Counted from the first letter of the stretch, positions 33,259 to 44,690 are shown. The stretch is 64,000 bases of DNA from Heterocephalus glaber (GCF_000247695.1 NW_004624882.1:2732094-2796093), one strand, 5' to 3'. Translations and numbers: made by a program. Notes: a model not told the origin generated them from the sequence alone.

Positions 33259-34951
33259 GAAAGCTTTGCTTTGAGTTCTGTTCTCCATGCATTACTCTGT
33301 GACTTTAAAGGAGCCATTTAAACTTGTCAAAATAGTTTCATCTTCTTTAAAAAATGTAAAGTATTATCTAGGTTGCTTGAGCCTCAAAAGAAGCAGTGTA
33401 GATAAAACAACTCTGCATCCTGTAGATACTCTGCATGAGGAACCTAGCATTATTTATATTTATATTTATGTTCAACACTTGAATATAAGTATAACCATTT
33501 CAGTACTGATATACAATTTTTGCTTATGACATCTGATTTATTTTTTAAAGTTCCCTATTTATTGTTTGAGGGGAAAATTAGATATATGATTTAATGATTT
33601 TGTGGCCCAAAATGAGGGACACAATTGGATTATAGTATGGACAGGTTGTTTTAGATGTTTTGTTTCCCTGGCTGTTGGTGTCCATGCACCAGTGAAAAAA
33701 GGAAGTACAAAGGGTCTTTTTGCTGGGTAGGTCAAATTTGAAATAGCTAGGAGCTGCTTTGTGGCCTTCTTAGCTTTCTCAGTTTGCTCTACAGATGCAA
33801 CAAATATCTCATGTCCACTTGTTGCAGCAATTTACTGACAGTGCAAGCAGTCTACATACAACAGCTTATCTGCACATACCTGGAGGCACAGATCTGGGAG
33901 AGAGAGGGAGCACTGGATTGGCCAGACTGGGCTTCTGGTAGGGTTTTCAACTTAGTAGTGTCTTTCCTCCTGTTCTGGGACATCTTTGTCACCATTGCCC
34001 CAATGTGTTGAGGCCTTGTTGTGGACAAGGCTCTTTGCATTCCTTGTCTCAAAATCTTCTAGAAAGGTGACCAGTGCTGACCTGAGTGCAGCAGATGCTG
34101 TGGAGGCCAAACCCCACATTCTTCTAGCCATCTGATACCACTTGCAACTACAGTTATTGACATGCTAATAGAGTTCCACCACAAAGGTCTACCACCATCG
34201 TCTTTGCTCCAGTCACCACCTTTGCCCTGCTGGCTGCCCCCTCCTTCTCTTCTTCCTTCTCCTTACTAAAAGGCATCCCAGGAGTTAGCTTTATTGCATA
34301 AAGTGTCACAGGGATTGACTCCTGGAAGGACGTCCCTCAATCAGTGGCAGATGGTAGTAAGTAGAAAACAGCCATACCTTCTCCCTTTCTGTTGAGTGAT
34401 TCTGAGGTATGCTCCTTGTGGTTCCTCAGAAAGCCCTTGACAGGAATGAGCCCCACCTGTTCATAGTAGAAACCTACTTACTGATGCACATTTCCTTGGC
34501 TTTTCTTTCTTCTCCACTGAACTTTCTCTACTACCTCCTTGATATCACCTCCTACACAAAATCCCTATACCCCAGTCTTCTCCAGGGTCTCCTTTTGGTG
34601 GAACCCAAATTTAAAGAGCTTGCAAATGTAAAATCTAAGACTCTGGAGAAGTTAGAGGACTTGCCAAAGGCCCATGGCCATAAACAATGGAAGCAAGTTT
34701 GCCAACCAGCTCTACTAGGTAGCAGGGTATTTCATGTTCCACCCATTGCAGTGCCTTCCATTACAGGCCAACTGTTAATTTTTCAGTTATCATAGAATCT
34801 GACATTCATGCTGTTGCATCAGTGTCTAGCCATGCCCCAGGCAGGCAAAGCCCACACAGTTGAAAGGACACAGATTCTGGTGTTTCACTGCCAGAACTGT
34901 CCATCTCCAAGGACTGGGTTCCATCTCTTGAATCCTAGGCTTTTCATTAGT
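33259..34951. other. Unassigned; open frames without domains, possible old LTR
   Basis: Mixed composition, richer in GC from 33840 to 34700. The 128-codon plus frame at 34409-34795 is among the longest here but shows no signal peptide, repeat or known domain. The stretch at 34400-34620 feels LTR-like ('tccttttggtggaaccc'), which is not enough to name it. Confidence 0.35.
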
Positions 34952-35005
34952 GGTTCTGGTGGTGGTGATGATGATGATATTGTTGATGATGGTGGGGGTT
35001 TGGGT
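34952..35005 (+). repeat. TGG/TGA trinucleotide-like repeat
   Basis: GGTGGTGGTGATGATGATG then a decayed continuation. It explains the aspartate/glycine run and serine/proline run of the overlapping frames. Confidence 0.85.
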
Positions 35006-35009
35006 GGTC

Positions 35010-35115
35010 CAAGTCTGCTAAGTATTTGTTTGGAGCCTAGCAATATGCAATGTACCATGACCACATTATCAGATTTAATACATTCCATGATCCAATTTTA
35101 CTGAAAAGAAACAAA
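35010..35115 (-). mobile_element. MIR-type remnant, reverse
   Basis: 'tgctaagtatttgtttggagcc', 'accacattatcagatttaatac', 'aattttactgaaaagaaac' follow the reversed 5' half of MIR ('cacattatctcatttaatcc ... attttacagatgaggaaac'). Confidence 0.5.
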
Positions 35116-35744
35116 TGACATTTCTATATTTCGAACATTAAAATATATCAGAACAAATGTTTCTCATTATTTTTTCATTGATAAACATTTAAAAAGTAAT
35201 ATTTATTTAATGAAAGACAGGTATCATATCAATCATTTTAGTCATTTTTGTCAGATTACCCTAGAGCTACGTACTCTAGATTTGTAGCTACAAATATCAC
35301 TTCATAAAATTGAAATATATTTGTGAAATGGCAGTAAATGAGAAATTAATAAAAACCAAGTATTTTTTTTCAGCAAGGAGGACAAAACATTCTTAAATAA
35401 TAGACCTTGTATCCACAAGATACAGCTGCATAGATTATTGACTTATTTCTTAAATCAGTGTTTTTGAAGCAAATACCCCAAGAAGAGCCAAACTGTGGTT
35501 ATTTTCCTTGTTTTTCATTGTGGCCTGTAGTGTCAGCTGTGCTGTTAAGCTTTTCATGAGTTCACTCAAAACTTTGTTGAAAGACGCCAGATTACAAGTT
35601 ATTTGTTGGCCCAGCTCTTTGGCTACAACTAAAATTAAATTTTAAATAGACTGTAAGGTCACTATGAAAATCTATACTTTCATACATGCCCTAAATTATC
35701 AGTAACCAAGAATCCAACAGAAACAGATTACATTCTTTTATAAC
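35116..35744. other. Single-copy AT-rich sequence
   Basis: No gene or repeat recognised. Confidence 0.5.
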
Positions 35745-36127
35745 TGATGTGGTTTGAGTGAGTTCCCCAAGGGTTCATGTTTTGGAAGCATGGTCCTCAG
35801 CGCGGCAATGTTGAGAGTTGGTGGAGCCTTTAAAAGGTGGGGCTTAGTGCAAGGTAATTAGGTTAATGAGGGCGAGTTCTTGGAAGAGATTAATGCCGCT
35901 CTCATGGGAGATTCCATGAGAGCCGGTTGTTATAAAAGAACAAGGCCGGCCCCTCCCCATTTTCTAGTTTCCTGTCTTGCCGTGTGATCTCTCCCTTTCA
36001 CAAGCACCTCTTGAAAGATGCCATCTACCATGATGTGATGCAGCCAAAGAGGCTCTCCTTAGAGCTGAGAAGATGTCATTGCCTTGCTTTGCTCTTCCAA
36101 AACTAAAACTGTGAGCTAAATTTCCCT

Positions 36128-36153
36128 TCTCTCTCTCTCTCTGTCTCTCTCTG

Positions 36154-36184
<31 letters not shown>

Positions 36185-36242
36185 GTCTCTCTCTGTCTCT
36201 GTCTCTCTCTCTCTCTCTGTCTCTCTCTCTCTCTCTCTCTTT
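36128..36242 (+). repeat. (CT)n/(CTGT)n microsatellite, 115 bases
   Basis: Long CTCTCT runs punctuated by CTGT. It is the expanded (GA)-type tail of the reversed SINE next to it and yields an arginine/glutamate-rich spurious frame on the minus strand. Confidence 0.95.
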
Positions 36243-36323
36243 GCAGTGCTGGGCATCAAAACCAGATCATTGAGCATGCTAGGCAGTGGTAAGTGCTCTA
36301 TCACTGAGCTGTACTCTTAGTCC
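36243..36323 (-). mobile_element. ID-like tRNA-derived SINE in the LTR, reverse
   Basis: On the minus strand: GGACTAAGAGTACAGCTCAG, TGATAGAGCACTTACC, then a B-box-like GGTTTTGATGCCCAGCACTG and a GA-rich tail. This tail type (AGCACTGC then GA) differs from the GGTACC group, so it belongs to another ID-related subfamily. Confidence 0.82.
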
Positions 36324-36392
36324 AAGCTCTTTTCTTTATACATTACCCAATCTCACTTTCTTTGTTATAGTAATAGAAAATGGATGGATACA

Positions 36393-38106
36393 ATAGTTAT
36401 ATTTTTAAAATGTACCTATTTACAAAGAAAAATGGAAATTGTAAACCCTAAACATAACCTCAAATTCTCACTTTCCCTGTAATTCTGTCATTTTCCTCTA
36501 AGCTACTCAAATATCACTTCAGCTGTCTCTGTCAGCTTTCTTTTAATTAAATAAACAAGTGTGGAATCAACTATTGTGCTGTAATCATTAATAGTGATCA
36601 TTTTTAAATATGCACTCATTTCCAGATCCTGCATTACGAAAGAACAGAAAATGCTGCCTATGAATGAACAGCAGCAATTGTGCATACTCTGTCCATTATT
36701 AAGACGGTAGAAACTGCGACAAGAGAAGTAAGATTGTTTATAAGGTAGTTTTGAATCCAAAAGGGTAGAGTTTTGGTTTGTCAAAATTCAAGGGGAAAAA
36801 AGTGTGATCTACCTGGAACATGTCCTTATGTATTATTACATATACATACTGCCCTTGAGTAACAGCTAAGTATTCAAATATTATAAATAAGATGCTTTCA
36901 GCATTTTTAATATAAAAATTTATAGGAACTATGGATATGGTTGATGAAATAGTAACCATAAGGACAAAATCCCACTTAATCAAATTAATACCGACTGGGC
37001 AGAAGTATTTGAGTGTGTTGTTTTGGGAACTCAGAAAAACAAAGGAAATGAGGAACAGACTGGAAAGAATTAAGCATCAAATGAGGTGGTTTTGCAAAGT
37101 GGTATTTGTAATCACTACATTTTCAGCAACATTTATGTTTTGCTAAGTGGTCTTCCTAACATAATAAGCTTTTGAATTATGCTTGTTAGGTAGGTTTCAT
37201 TTAAAAGTGCAAGTGGCTCCTAAATTAAACAGCAACTATACTTACAGATTGAGTTTTAAAAAAAGATTAAAAAAACTGAACCTCACGAGATCTAAAAGTA
37301 ACTTGAGAAATAGTGTCTTTCACATAAAAAGATACTTCCACCACACTTGCACCTACACATTCCCTGGATTATACCTAAGGGAACACTCAATGATTACTCA
37401 TTTTTATTTTTACTTTAAAACTAATGATGAGACCCCGTAAGTATCCATTCATTCTCAAAGATTTCATTCATTGAGCTTGTGCTCTATAAGAACCTTTGAT
37501 CTGAATAAACAATCCTTGCCTTTGAAAGGATCCTAAAGCAGGCACACATTTTGAATAGGTGGAACCTACAATAAGAGACCATTCTAGAAGTTGTCATAAG
37601 TATGTAACATAGTATATAGTTTAATAAAAATGTGAGACAACCCTGTGGGAACTATCACAAAAAAATCCACTATAGCACCTCTATCCTGGCAAATCTTTAT
37701 ATTACCTCTCTTACTTTTCTTGTCTGACTTGGCTAAAGCTAAGCTACTTCTTGTCCAGACCAAGTGAATATCACATCTATACAAACACAAATCCAACAAC
37801 CTTCAAAAGTTGAAAAGCAAGTTAAATCTTTGTTGCAGTCTTCTTTAAAACAAAGGTCGATTACACAACATGGAGACAATCATCCTGTAGATCTTCAATG
37901 ATTTAAATCTTGTAATCGTACTCATCATGGTGTGGTAACTGCATAATTTCTTTTGCCCTGCTCCCCTCTTTGTTCCCCTTTTTCTTTACATATCTCTACT
38001 CAGCCCACTCAAGATCTTGTCTCTCACAGCGCTGCCTCCCCCAGGTTTCTTTCTGGGTCTATTCAGAGGTTGAGTTCCTTTTGCCTTCACACAGATCGTG
38101 CTTTCT
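36393..38106. other. Mostly single-copy sequence, no gene seen
   Basis: Frames of 60-93 codons on both strands (36503-37799) overlap one another without a consistent coding signal. A weak reversed L2/MIR-like patch is possible at 37440-37530. Confidence 0.5.
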
Positions 38107-38223
38107 TCTCTGAACTTTTTCTTTTTTTTTTTTTTTGGTACTGGGGATCAAACTCGGGTCCTTGTGCTTGGGCAGCAGGTGACAAAACCACTGAGCTAAA
38201 TCCCCGGCTCTCTGAACTTTTTC
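38107..38223 (-). mobile_element. ID-like SINE with perfect 15-base duplication
   Basis: The SINE at 38122-38208 reads poly-T, TTGGTACTGGGGATCAAACT ... CACTGAGCTAAATCCCCGGC. The target duplication TCTCTGAACTTTTTC is perfect at 38107-38121 and 38209-38223. The perfect duplication argues for a fairly recent insertion. Confidence 0.96.
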
Positions 38224-38302
38224 AATTCACCTTTTTACCCATTACCCAAATAATACAGAAAAGGCCAGACTCCGTACTCTCTAATAAAAGGAGACTCCAT
38301 TA

Positions 38303-38399
38303 GGCTGGGGGTGTAGCTCAGTGATAGAGAGCGTACCTGGCATCGTGTAACCCTGGCTTCCATCTCCTTCTATAAGACACTGAAAAACAAAACAAAAAG
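38303..38399 (+). mobile_element. ID-like SINE, older subtype
   Basis: GGCTGGGGGTGTAGCTCAGT, GATAGAGAGCGTACCTGGCAT, a weak B box and an ACAAAACAAAAAG tail. Its 5' end is like the 4027 and 36243 copies rather than the GGTACC group. Confidence 0.82.
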
Positions 38400-39214
38400 T
38401 AAAAGAAGAGCCTCTATCATTTTAGAGACAGGGTAGGGGCTGTGAATATTAAAATGTCAGTATTATGTTGGCTGTGTCACATTACTCTTGTGGAGTATTT
38501 CTGGGAGACCTAATGTTACATTTCTCAGAAATTCTGGTGTATCTGGATGAGAGGAAAATTTCTTGAACTTCAAATTCATAGTGAGACATTTAACAGAAAG
38601 TATCTGGCACCCCAATTTCTGCCTACTTACCCTTCCTACATGACAACAGAATCTGAGCCCTGCCCTCCTTGTTTGAAGGGAGTGCCCTGAGAGGTGTTTC
38701 AGAAGTAACATATTCTAGTTAGCTGCCTTGGCCAGGGTGCCTTCTTCCCTATGCCTGATCATTCATTGCTTACTCACACACAGGTTTAACACCATAGAAA
38801 ACTCCCTAACAAGTCTTCTGCATGCAAATTCCTTGCTCAGGCACTTTTCATAAAACCTGTTTAAGACACCATACATTTCGCTATTTGGGTAGATGGAAAC
38901 TTGGGAGAGGATCCAAATAAGCTAGGTGTGAACCCAGTTATACAATAAGTAACAACTACATCTTGCATGGAATATGTGGAATTCATGTGGGCATTGGGTC
39001 TTTCTAGAGGCCTGTAGAATTCATCTTCTCAATGCACACATGAAATGTGAATCTTCTTTGTGATTTCACTCATAGTTTCTCCCTATTGATGATTTCAGTG
39101 ACCAAGTCACCATATCAACCTTCTACACAATACTGTTCCTCATCAGAATGTGCTTTTTGGAGTCATAGTGACAGTTTCCTTGCATGGTATGATAGCATGG
39201 TTGTGTTCTCAGTT
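38400..39214. other. Unassigned sequence
   Basis: No gene or clear repeat. The 82-codon minus frame at 38463-38711 has no domain. Confidence 0.45.
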
Positions 39215-39560
39215 CTTCATTCCCTCTCATGCAGTGTGACCTTCCAGTGCACTAGAGTTTGTTTCCACCCTATGATGTTGGGTTTGGCCATATGACTTGT
39301 GATTGCCAGTGGAAGTTTAGCAGCTGTGATGCAAGAAGGGATCTTTCATATGCTTATAAAGTTAAGCTTGACCTCTGGGCTCCTAAAATTGTCAGGATTA
39401 GAGTATGCCTCAGGTAGTATTACCCTTTCATCCTGTGCTTCATGAAACAAATCCAGACTCAATATGAAGCCTAGAGTTAAACCCTAGCTGACTGTAGCCT
39501 GAAACAGAACCACTGAATGGGACTAGATGATGCTGGTCACTGCCAGATGAGTAGCTATAA
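39215..39560 (+). mobile_element. Old LTR-like repeat (MLT-type), fragment
   Basis: 'gttgggtttggccatatgacttgtgattgccagtggaag', 'gtgatgcaagaag', 'aaacagaaccactgaatggg' follow a familiar mammalian medium-reiterated element ('ctggccatgtgacttgctttggccaatgg'). Family name uncertain. Confidence 0.5.
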
Positions 39561-39949
39561 CTCAACAATTTAGGTTAGCATTTTTAAAAAGTTTGTGAAT
39601 ATTTTAACTTCTATTTTGCTTTATTACATTCTTTCATCTTGTTAAGTCAGAGAAATATGAATACAGACCAGAAAAGCATACTTCTAAGATTTTGTTCTTT
39701 ATGTGTAAACTTAAATCTTTACCCACAATCTTGTTTTCTTCTTTAAGTATAAATTTTATTATTTTTCTTGGTAAACTATATCCAGAAATATAATCCCCCT
39801 TTGCCCACCACATGCAAAAGGCACAAATCCTGTTTATAAATCACAAACAGCATCTAATATCAGAGTCAAGACACCAGAGAATCAGATATCTCAAATCTGA
39901 TTATTTAAAGCATTCCTCTCCACATACACAAACATGGTCTATAAACATG

Positions 39950-39950
<1 letters not shown>
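39561..39950. other. Unassigned AT-rich sequence
   Basis: No gene or repeat recognised before the CA microsatellite. Confidence 0.5.

Positions 39951-39997
<47 letters not shown>
39951..39997 (+). repeat. Pure (CA)n microsatellite, 47 bases
   Basis: Uninterrupted CACACA run, about 23 units, ending in GGA. Uninterrupted tracts of this size are usually polymorphic. Confidence 0.98.
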
Positions 39998-40000
<3 letters not shown>

Positions 40001-40439
40001 CTTGTAAGCTAAAGCAGCAATTGATGGAGGATAAACATATTCCAGAGCATTATTTTCACCTCGTTTTATGTGAGAAACAAAAATACTTTCATACTAAAGT
40101 TCTATCAATAAAAAAAATACTTTTGAAAAACAACAGTGGGGTGTTTCCATCTATAGATCATCTTTATCTGAATAGTACTAATTATTTCAAAGGACAAAAA
40201 TTATATCTTAGCAGATTAAATTGCCTGAGAACGGATGTAAGAAGTTCATAGTTTCAACTATCTTACTGTTACTTTCCAGAGCAGGAGCTCCAGTCTATAT
40301 TTCAGAACCAAAATCATGTTCATGGCCATTACTTGCCTGTCTGGCCCTTCAGAAACCTGTCTCTTAGATTTGGGCAATACCAGTTGTTCATGTTGTGATG
40401 CAAAGCACATTCCACCTCTCTCTGTGGGAGGTTAAGGGG
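39998..40439. other. Unassigned sequence
   Basis: No gene; a short frame continues through the microsatellite. Confidence 0.45.
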
Positions 40440-40815
40440 GAAAATATTCCCTCTCCCACTCTCAGGTAGGCAGAGCCAGGGTGTGTGATCTAGACCCAGC
40501 CAATCAAAATTTTCTGCCTGAGCTTGGAATCCTGACTGTGTGATACAGAAGCAGAGGGGCCTGAAGCACAGAGGCAAGGGAAGTGACCTCCAGGTCCTAT
40601 GCAGGTGGCACTATACAGGTACCATAGCAGTGCTGAGTATCTCGGAGAGACAGCTTTGTGTCTCATCCGGGCCTTCTTGACTCCTATATATTTCCTAAGT
40701 CTTAATTCCCCAAAATACTGGTTTTCTTCCAATACATTGCCATAGGATCCTTTTCTTTTTAAGTTAGAGTCAGATTTCGGTTGCTTGCAATCAGGAATTC
40801 TAGAAGATACCTGAA
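40440..40815 (+). mobile_element. Old LTR-like repeat, fragment
   Basis: 'gtgtgtgatctagacccagccaatcaaaat' near the left and 'gttagagtcagatttcggttgcttgcaatcaggaattct' at the right match a common mammalian repeat whose copies show 'gtgacccaagccaggccaat' and 'gggtttctgtcacttgcaacc'. Name uncertain. Confidence 0.5.
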
Positions 40816-41269
40816 AATGTGTTTGAGTTGATACAATTTAAGGCACTTTAGTAATTGGAGGTGTTACTTTTCTTATTGAGGCATGTCATGATCTAAGAAA
40901 CAAGTTAGAAATATTTATTAAGTTTCAAAGATAAGACTTACTTTTGTAAAGTATTAGTTACATATTAATATCCAATGGTAAGGAATAGTTCTTTTTTTAA
41001 GAGTAGGAAAAATTTATTGAGAGAAAGAAAGCTTCTGTCTAAGAGAGACAGAAGGGGGACCAGAAAGTGGGTTGCCCTCTCAGCCAGTAAGGAATATTAA
41101 TGATGCCTAGATGATAGGAATCATCTTAGCTCTTTTTTCATCTTTATTCTTGAACTCACTACATTTACATTTTAGTGACACACTTTCTCCTACCTCAAAA
41201 TACACAGCAGTGACCACACAATCATTGTAGATTCTTTTCTGCCAGAGCCTACAATGTTGATTATGGCCA
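40816..41269. other. Unassigned; short retroelement-like patch
   Basis: At 41001-41085 a 'gaaaaatttattgagagaaagaaagc' patch is similar in style to 195-263 and 2548-2625, but the resemblance is short. Confidence 0.35.
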
Positions 41270-41770
41270 AAATTTGCTGTAAGCATTGCAGGCTGTAAAG
41301 AGTTAAATCCCTCAACCAGCTTACTTTAAGAAGCGAGTCTGACTGAAGCTACGTGACTCACAGAAGCATCTCATGAGCACTGCAGTAGCTCGCAGGTTAA
41401 TATGACCTCTCCACTAATGACCACAGCCGAGAACAGAGTAATGGGCTATGAAGCTGTGGGGCTAATAGAAGATAACGTCTGTAGCTGAAGTTGGAGTAAT
41501 CGCACCCAAATTCCATTCCCACAATTAGTGCCTTCATAGCTTGAAGGACAGTGTTATAATTACAACCATATATTTTGTCTATCTTGCTTCTAATTTGAAA
41601 ATGCGTTGACTCCTCTTTAAAGCCTTGCCTGCATCAGTTTCCATGGTAATTTCACATACTGCACCTTTACCCTGACTGATGAATAATAAAATTTAGTGGA
41701 AGAGATGGGCCAGTGCCTTTTGCCAACGGAGCATTGGCCGTCCCAGTTGATACCTTCTCTTTAACCCTGT
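41270..41770. promoter_or_regulatory. Candidate conserved non-coding element
   Basis: Repeat-free, with several retained CpGs (for example in 'aagcgagtc', 'tacgtgac', 'agctcgcagg', 'agccgagaac', 'taatcgcaccc') in an otherwise CpG-poor window. No frame is open. An enhancer-like role is only an inference from composition. Confidence 0.25.
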
Positions 41771-41859
41771 CTTAAGTTGATAACCTTGCGTGGTACACTG
41801 GGTAGGTGGGGACTTGAGACTTACTGCAAGAGTCTCTGGCACTTTTCAGTCTTTGTCTT

Positions 41860-41866
41860 TTTAGAC

Positions 41867-41900
<34 letters not shown>

Positions 41901-41987
41901 GGAACGGGGATCAAACTCGGGTCCTTGAGCTTGCACAGCAGGCAGCGAAACCACTGAGCTAAATCCCTGGCCCTTTAGACAGTTTTT
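41860..41987 (-). mobile_element. ID-like SINE with T31 tail and target duplication
   Basis: A run of 31 T at 41869-41899 (the poly-A tail reversed), then GGGAACGGGGATCAAACTCG ... CACTGAGCTAAATCCCTGGC. TTTAGACAGTTTTT is repeated at 41860-41873 and 41974-41987. The long pure tail suggests one of the youngest insertions here. Confidence 0.96.
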
Positions 41988-42154
41988 GTACTCCTCTTGC
42001 CATCTATTCTTTTTTCTTTCAAATATTTCCTTCTTCTGGTTGTCCCTCAAAGACTGGAATTGCTCAGTGTTCTTTTGTTTTCAATGATAATGGTCTCCAT
42101 GGACATCTGATAAGCGTGGTTTCTGTCAACATCTACTGTTGGTGGAAACTGTAC

Positions 42155-42270
42155 AGTACTGTAAGCTCCAAAAGGGAAGGAACTTTTTCATATGCACCAT
42201 TACATTGTTACCATTATGTACTAACACGGTACTTAGCACATAGTACACGTTTTTAAAATCTGTGTTGAAG
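42155..42270 (+). mobile_element. L2-type 3' end
   Basis: 'ctgtaagctccaaaagggaaggaac', 'tactaacacggtacttagcacatagtacacg', and a tail near 'tgtgttgaag'. This is the sense 3' end shared by L2 and MIR3. Confidence 0.75.
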
Positions 42271-43989
42271 TAAAAGGGGTCAAGATGTGATATATATGTG
42301 TAGCAGTTCTCCATGATGAATGTATTCATTGTGTATTACAAACATATATTAATAAAAAATTAAAATAAATCTATATGGAATTAGTTTTGCTTTGTATATC
42401 TAATGATATAAAATCTCTGTCTTCAGCACAGATTGCTTCTGAATTCTCTGCCAATTATATCCACAGCATATCTCTACTGGGATGCCCCATAAACTTCTAA
42501 CTCCACATGTTAAAGAAAAAAATCAAATGGTGATGCTTACTCTGGGGCATAAATGATTTTTTCTTTTGTGTCCCTGACATCTGGTCTCTTGAGGCAGACA
42601 TCTGAGCATCACCCTCTTTTCATTATTTTTTACCCTCAAATCATTCGTCATGTCCTCTCTCCAGTTCTGTTTCCCTTTCCTGGCATCACACCTGCACCAA
42701 ATGCTCTTTTGAATAGGTTCCCACCTAATGGGCTTTTCTTCAGACCAACTCTCCTCCACCTATTGCTCTTGTCCCTCTTCGATAGCCTTTCCCCTAATCA
42801 CACTAACTCCTACTTGTTCTTCAAAACTTATCTCGGTCACTGGGAACTGATTGCTGGAATCCTCCTTTGGGTTTGTGCCTCTCTTCAGTGGATGCTGTCT
42901 AGGTTCCTTAGCATTCACCACCATTCCTGTACACCCTGGCCCTTGCCTTCCATCTACTAGCACTTTTCCTTCTCTGGGCATGCCTCTATGGACACTTCAG
43001 TCTGCCTGGCCAAGCCATCCACATCTGCCAGGATCAGTCCTCAGCCCACATCTAATGGGCACTGGTACATAAATCAATTAGCTTCCTTAACTTGCTTGGG
43101 AGAACTCTGAGACGTGTCCTACATAGTTCCCCACTATGGATGTAAACCCCATTTCACTTCACACTCTTCTAGTGTTTCCTGGGAACACCACTAAACCAAA
43201 CTACATGCACTCATATCTTGTCCACAACCCCAAACTGGACTCATTCTTGCCAGATTAAGGCCATGTAGAATACCCTCAGAGATATCCTAACTGGGGCCAA
43301 AGAAGTTGCTGTATTTGCCCACCAACAATTTTTGTCATTGTTAAGGGTTGCTTCCGGGGGCATTAACTTTCTGGTATTTCCAGCTATCCCTGCATGAGTA
43401 CTTCTTGCTCCTTCAGACAGAAAAAAAGCCCTTAGGCAGAGATTTACAGGTGTTCCCAGTTGGCAAGCTTCAATAGGCAGAAGTGAAAGTCAAGGGTGGA
43501 GCATCAACAACATCTGCTGTACAAGTTTAAATTTTATGAAAGATTTTGTTACATTGCAGCAACACTCAAGGTTTTCTCTTTTGTTCTAGTTTTGGAATCT
43601 ATGAAATAGAATGCAATACTGTTTGCCATCATGAGAGCATCTGGCTCTGGAAAGTCTGATTGAGCTAGTTGTTATTATCCAGATATGCTCTGGGATTCAT
43701 ATATGGTTAAAATTATACCTATCTTTCTGAATATCATTTCCTATGGCTTACCTCGGGTTCCCAGGAATTGGTGCACATTGGACCTATGTTCTGATCAGAT
43801 AGCTTTTGGGAGTGGTGCCTGGTATCTTGACTATCATCACAGAGTCATGCAACTCAAAGTCTCCAGAAAAAAGTAAAGTTGTCCCAGAACATAAGTTATT
43901 TCATCACTGAAAGCCTAGATTTATTACAAATTGACATCTCTGTTCTATTTACTCTCTACATTCTTTATTTTGTACAAGTGGAAACATTT
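42271..43989. other. Mostly unassigned; weak L2-like body
   Basis: 42650-42880 has an L2-body feel ('tgttcttcaaaacttatctc'), too weak to call firmly. The plus frame of 135 codons at 42553-42960 is the longest in the window but contains no domain and overlaps a 73-codon frame in another phase. No gene is supported. Confidence 0.4.
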
Positions 43990-44440
43990 GTTTGAAACTG
44001 TGCACTTGATTGTTCTACTGTTTCCTTCCATTTTAATTATATATACTTAAAGTGCACAACTTGATGATTTGGGATACACATACACTGTAAAACAGTCACT
44101 ATAGTCAAACTACATATCATCTCCATACCTCACAAGTTACCTTTGCATGTGTGTATGTGGTTGGAGAACTTAGGATCTACCCTTTTAGCAAACTTCAAGT
44201 ATATAGTACCATGTTGCTACCTATAGTCACCATACAGCATATCTCCAGAATTGATTCATCTGGCATAACTGAAACTTTGTACCTCTTGACAATATTTCTT
44301 CATTTCCCACCACCCCTAACCCTTGGTAAGCACCATTCTATTCTCCACTTCTATGATTTTGGCTATTTTAGATTCCAAATAGAGGTAAGATCCTAGTGTT
44401 TTTTCTTTCTGTGTCTGGCTCCTTTCACTTTGCATAAAAT
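43990..44440 (-). mobile_element. Old L1 (L1MA/MB type) 3' end, reverse
   Basis: 'gtgcacaacttgatgatttgggatac', 'tccatacctcacaagttacc', 'ggagaacttaggatctaccc', 'ctcttgacaatatttcttcatttcccacc', 'tctgtgtctggctcctttcactttgcataa'. This is the full reversed order of the 3' UTR of L1MA/MB-type elements. Confidence 0.88.
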
Positions 44441-44444
44441 GCCC

Positions 44445-44690
44445 AAAGCACTATGGAGATTCCTCAAAAAATTGAAAATAGAACTACTGTACTATCCAAC
44501 AATCTCACTTGTGAGTATTTATCCAAAGGAATTGGAATCAGGATCAAAGGGATACCTGCACACTCCCAAGTTCATTGCATTACATTGACAATAGCCAAAA
44601 TGTCCACTATTGAATGAATGGATCAAGAAAATGTTCTGTGTACATACAATGGAGTATTATTTAGCCTGAAAGAGAAGGAAATTGGCTGTG
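44445..44690 (+). mobile_element. Inverted 5' segment of the same L1 (ORF2)
   Basis: 'ctatggagattcctcaaaaaattg', 'atccaacaatctcac', 'aatggagtattatttagcctg' is L1 ORF2 sequence in sense orientation. It represents the segment just upstream of the point where the adjacent reverse piece begins. The head-to-head arrangement is the signature of twin priming. Confidence 0.8.

Larger units (their letters stand above)
35745..36392 (+). mobile_element. ERVL-MaLR LTR (MST/MLT1-like) with nested SINE
   Basis: Begins TGATGTGGTTTGAGTGAG, then 'gttcatgttttggaagcatggtcc', 'ggtggggcttagtgcaaggtaatta', 'cttgccgtgtgatctctcc', 'actgtgagctaaattt'. After the insert come 'ctcttttctttatacattacccaatctcac' and an end near 36392. 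The SINE and its CT tract (36128-36323) separate the polyadenylation region from the end of the LTR. Confidence 0.88.

Noticed and set aside
34409..34795. 128-codon plus frame
   Set aside because: No recognisable domain or exon context; the region looks like old repeat sequence. Kept only as unassigned.
36116..36304. Arginine/glutamate/threonine-rich minus frame
   Set aside because: Translation of the CT/GA microsatellite and the adjacent SINE.
37953..38303. 116-codon plus frame
   Set aside because: Its second half runs through the reversed ID-like SINE; the frame is incidental.
42553..42960. Longest open frame in the window (135 codons, plus)
   Set aside because: No domain, no signal, overlapped by another frame in a different phase, and partly in L2-like sequence. 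Length is within chance expectation for 64 kb.
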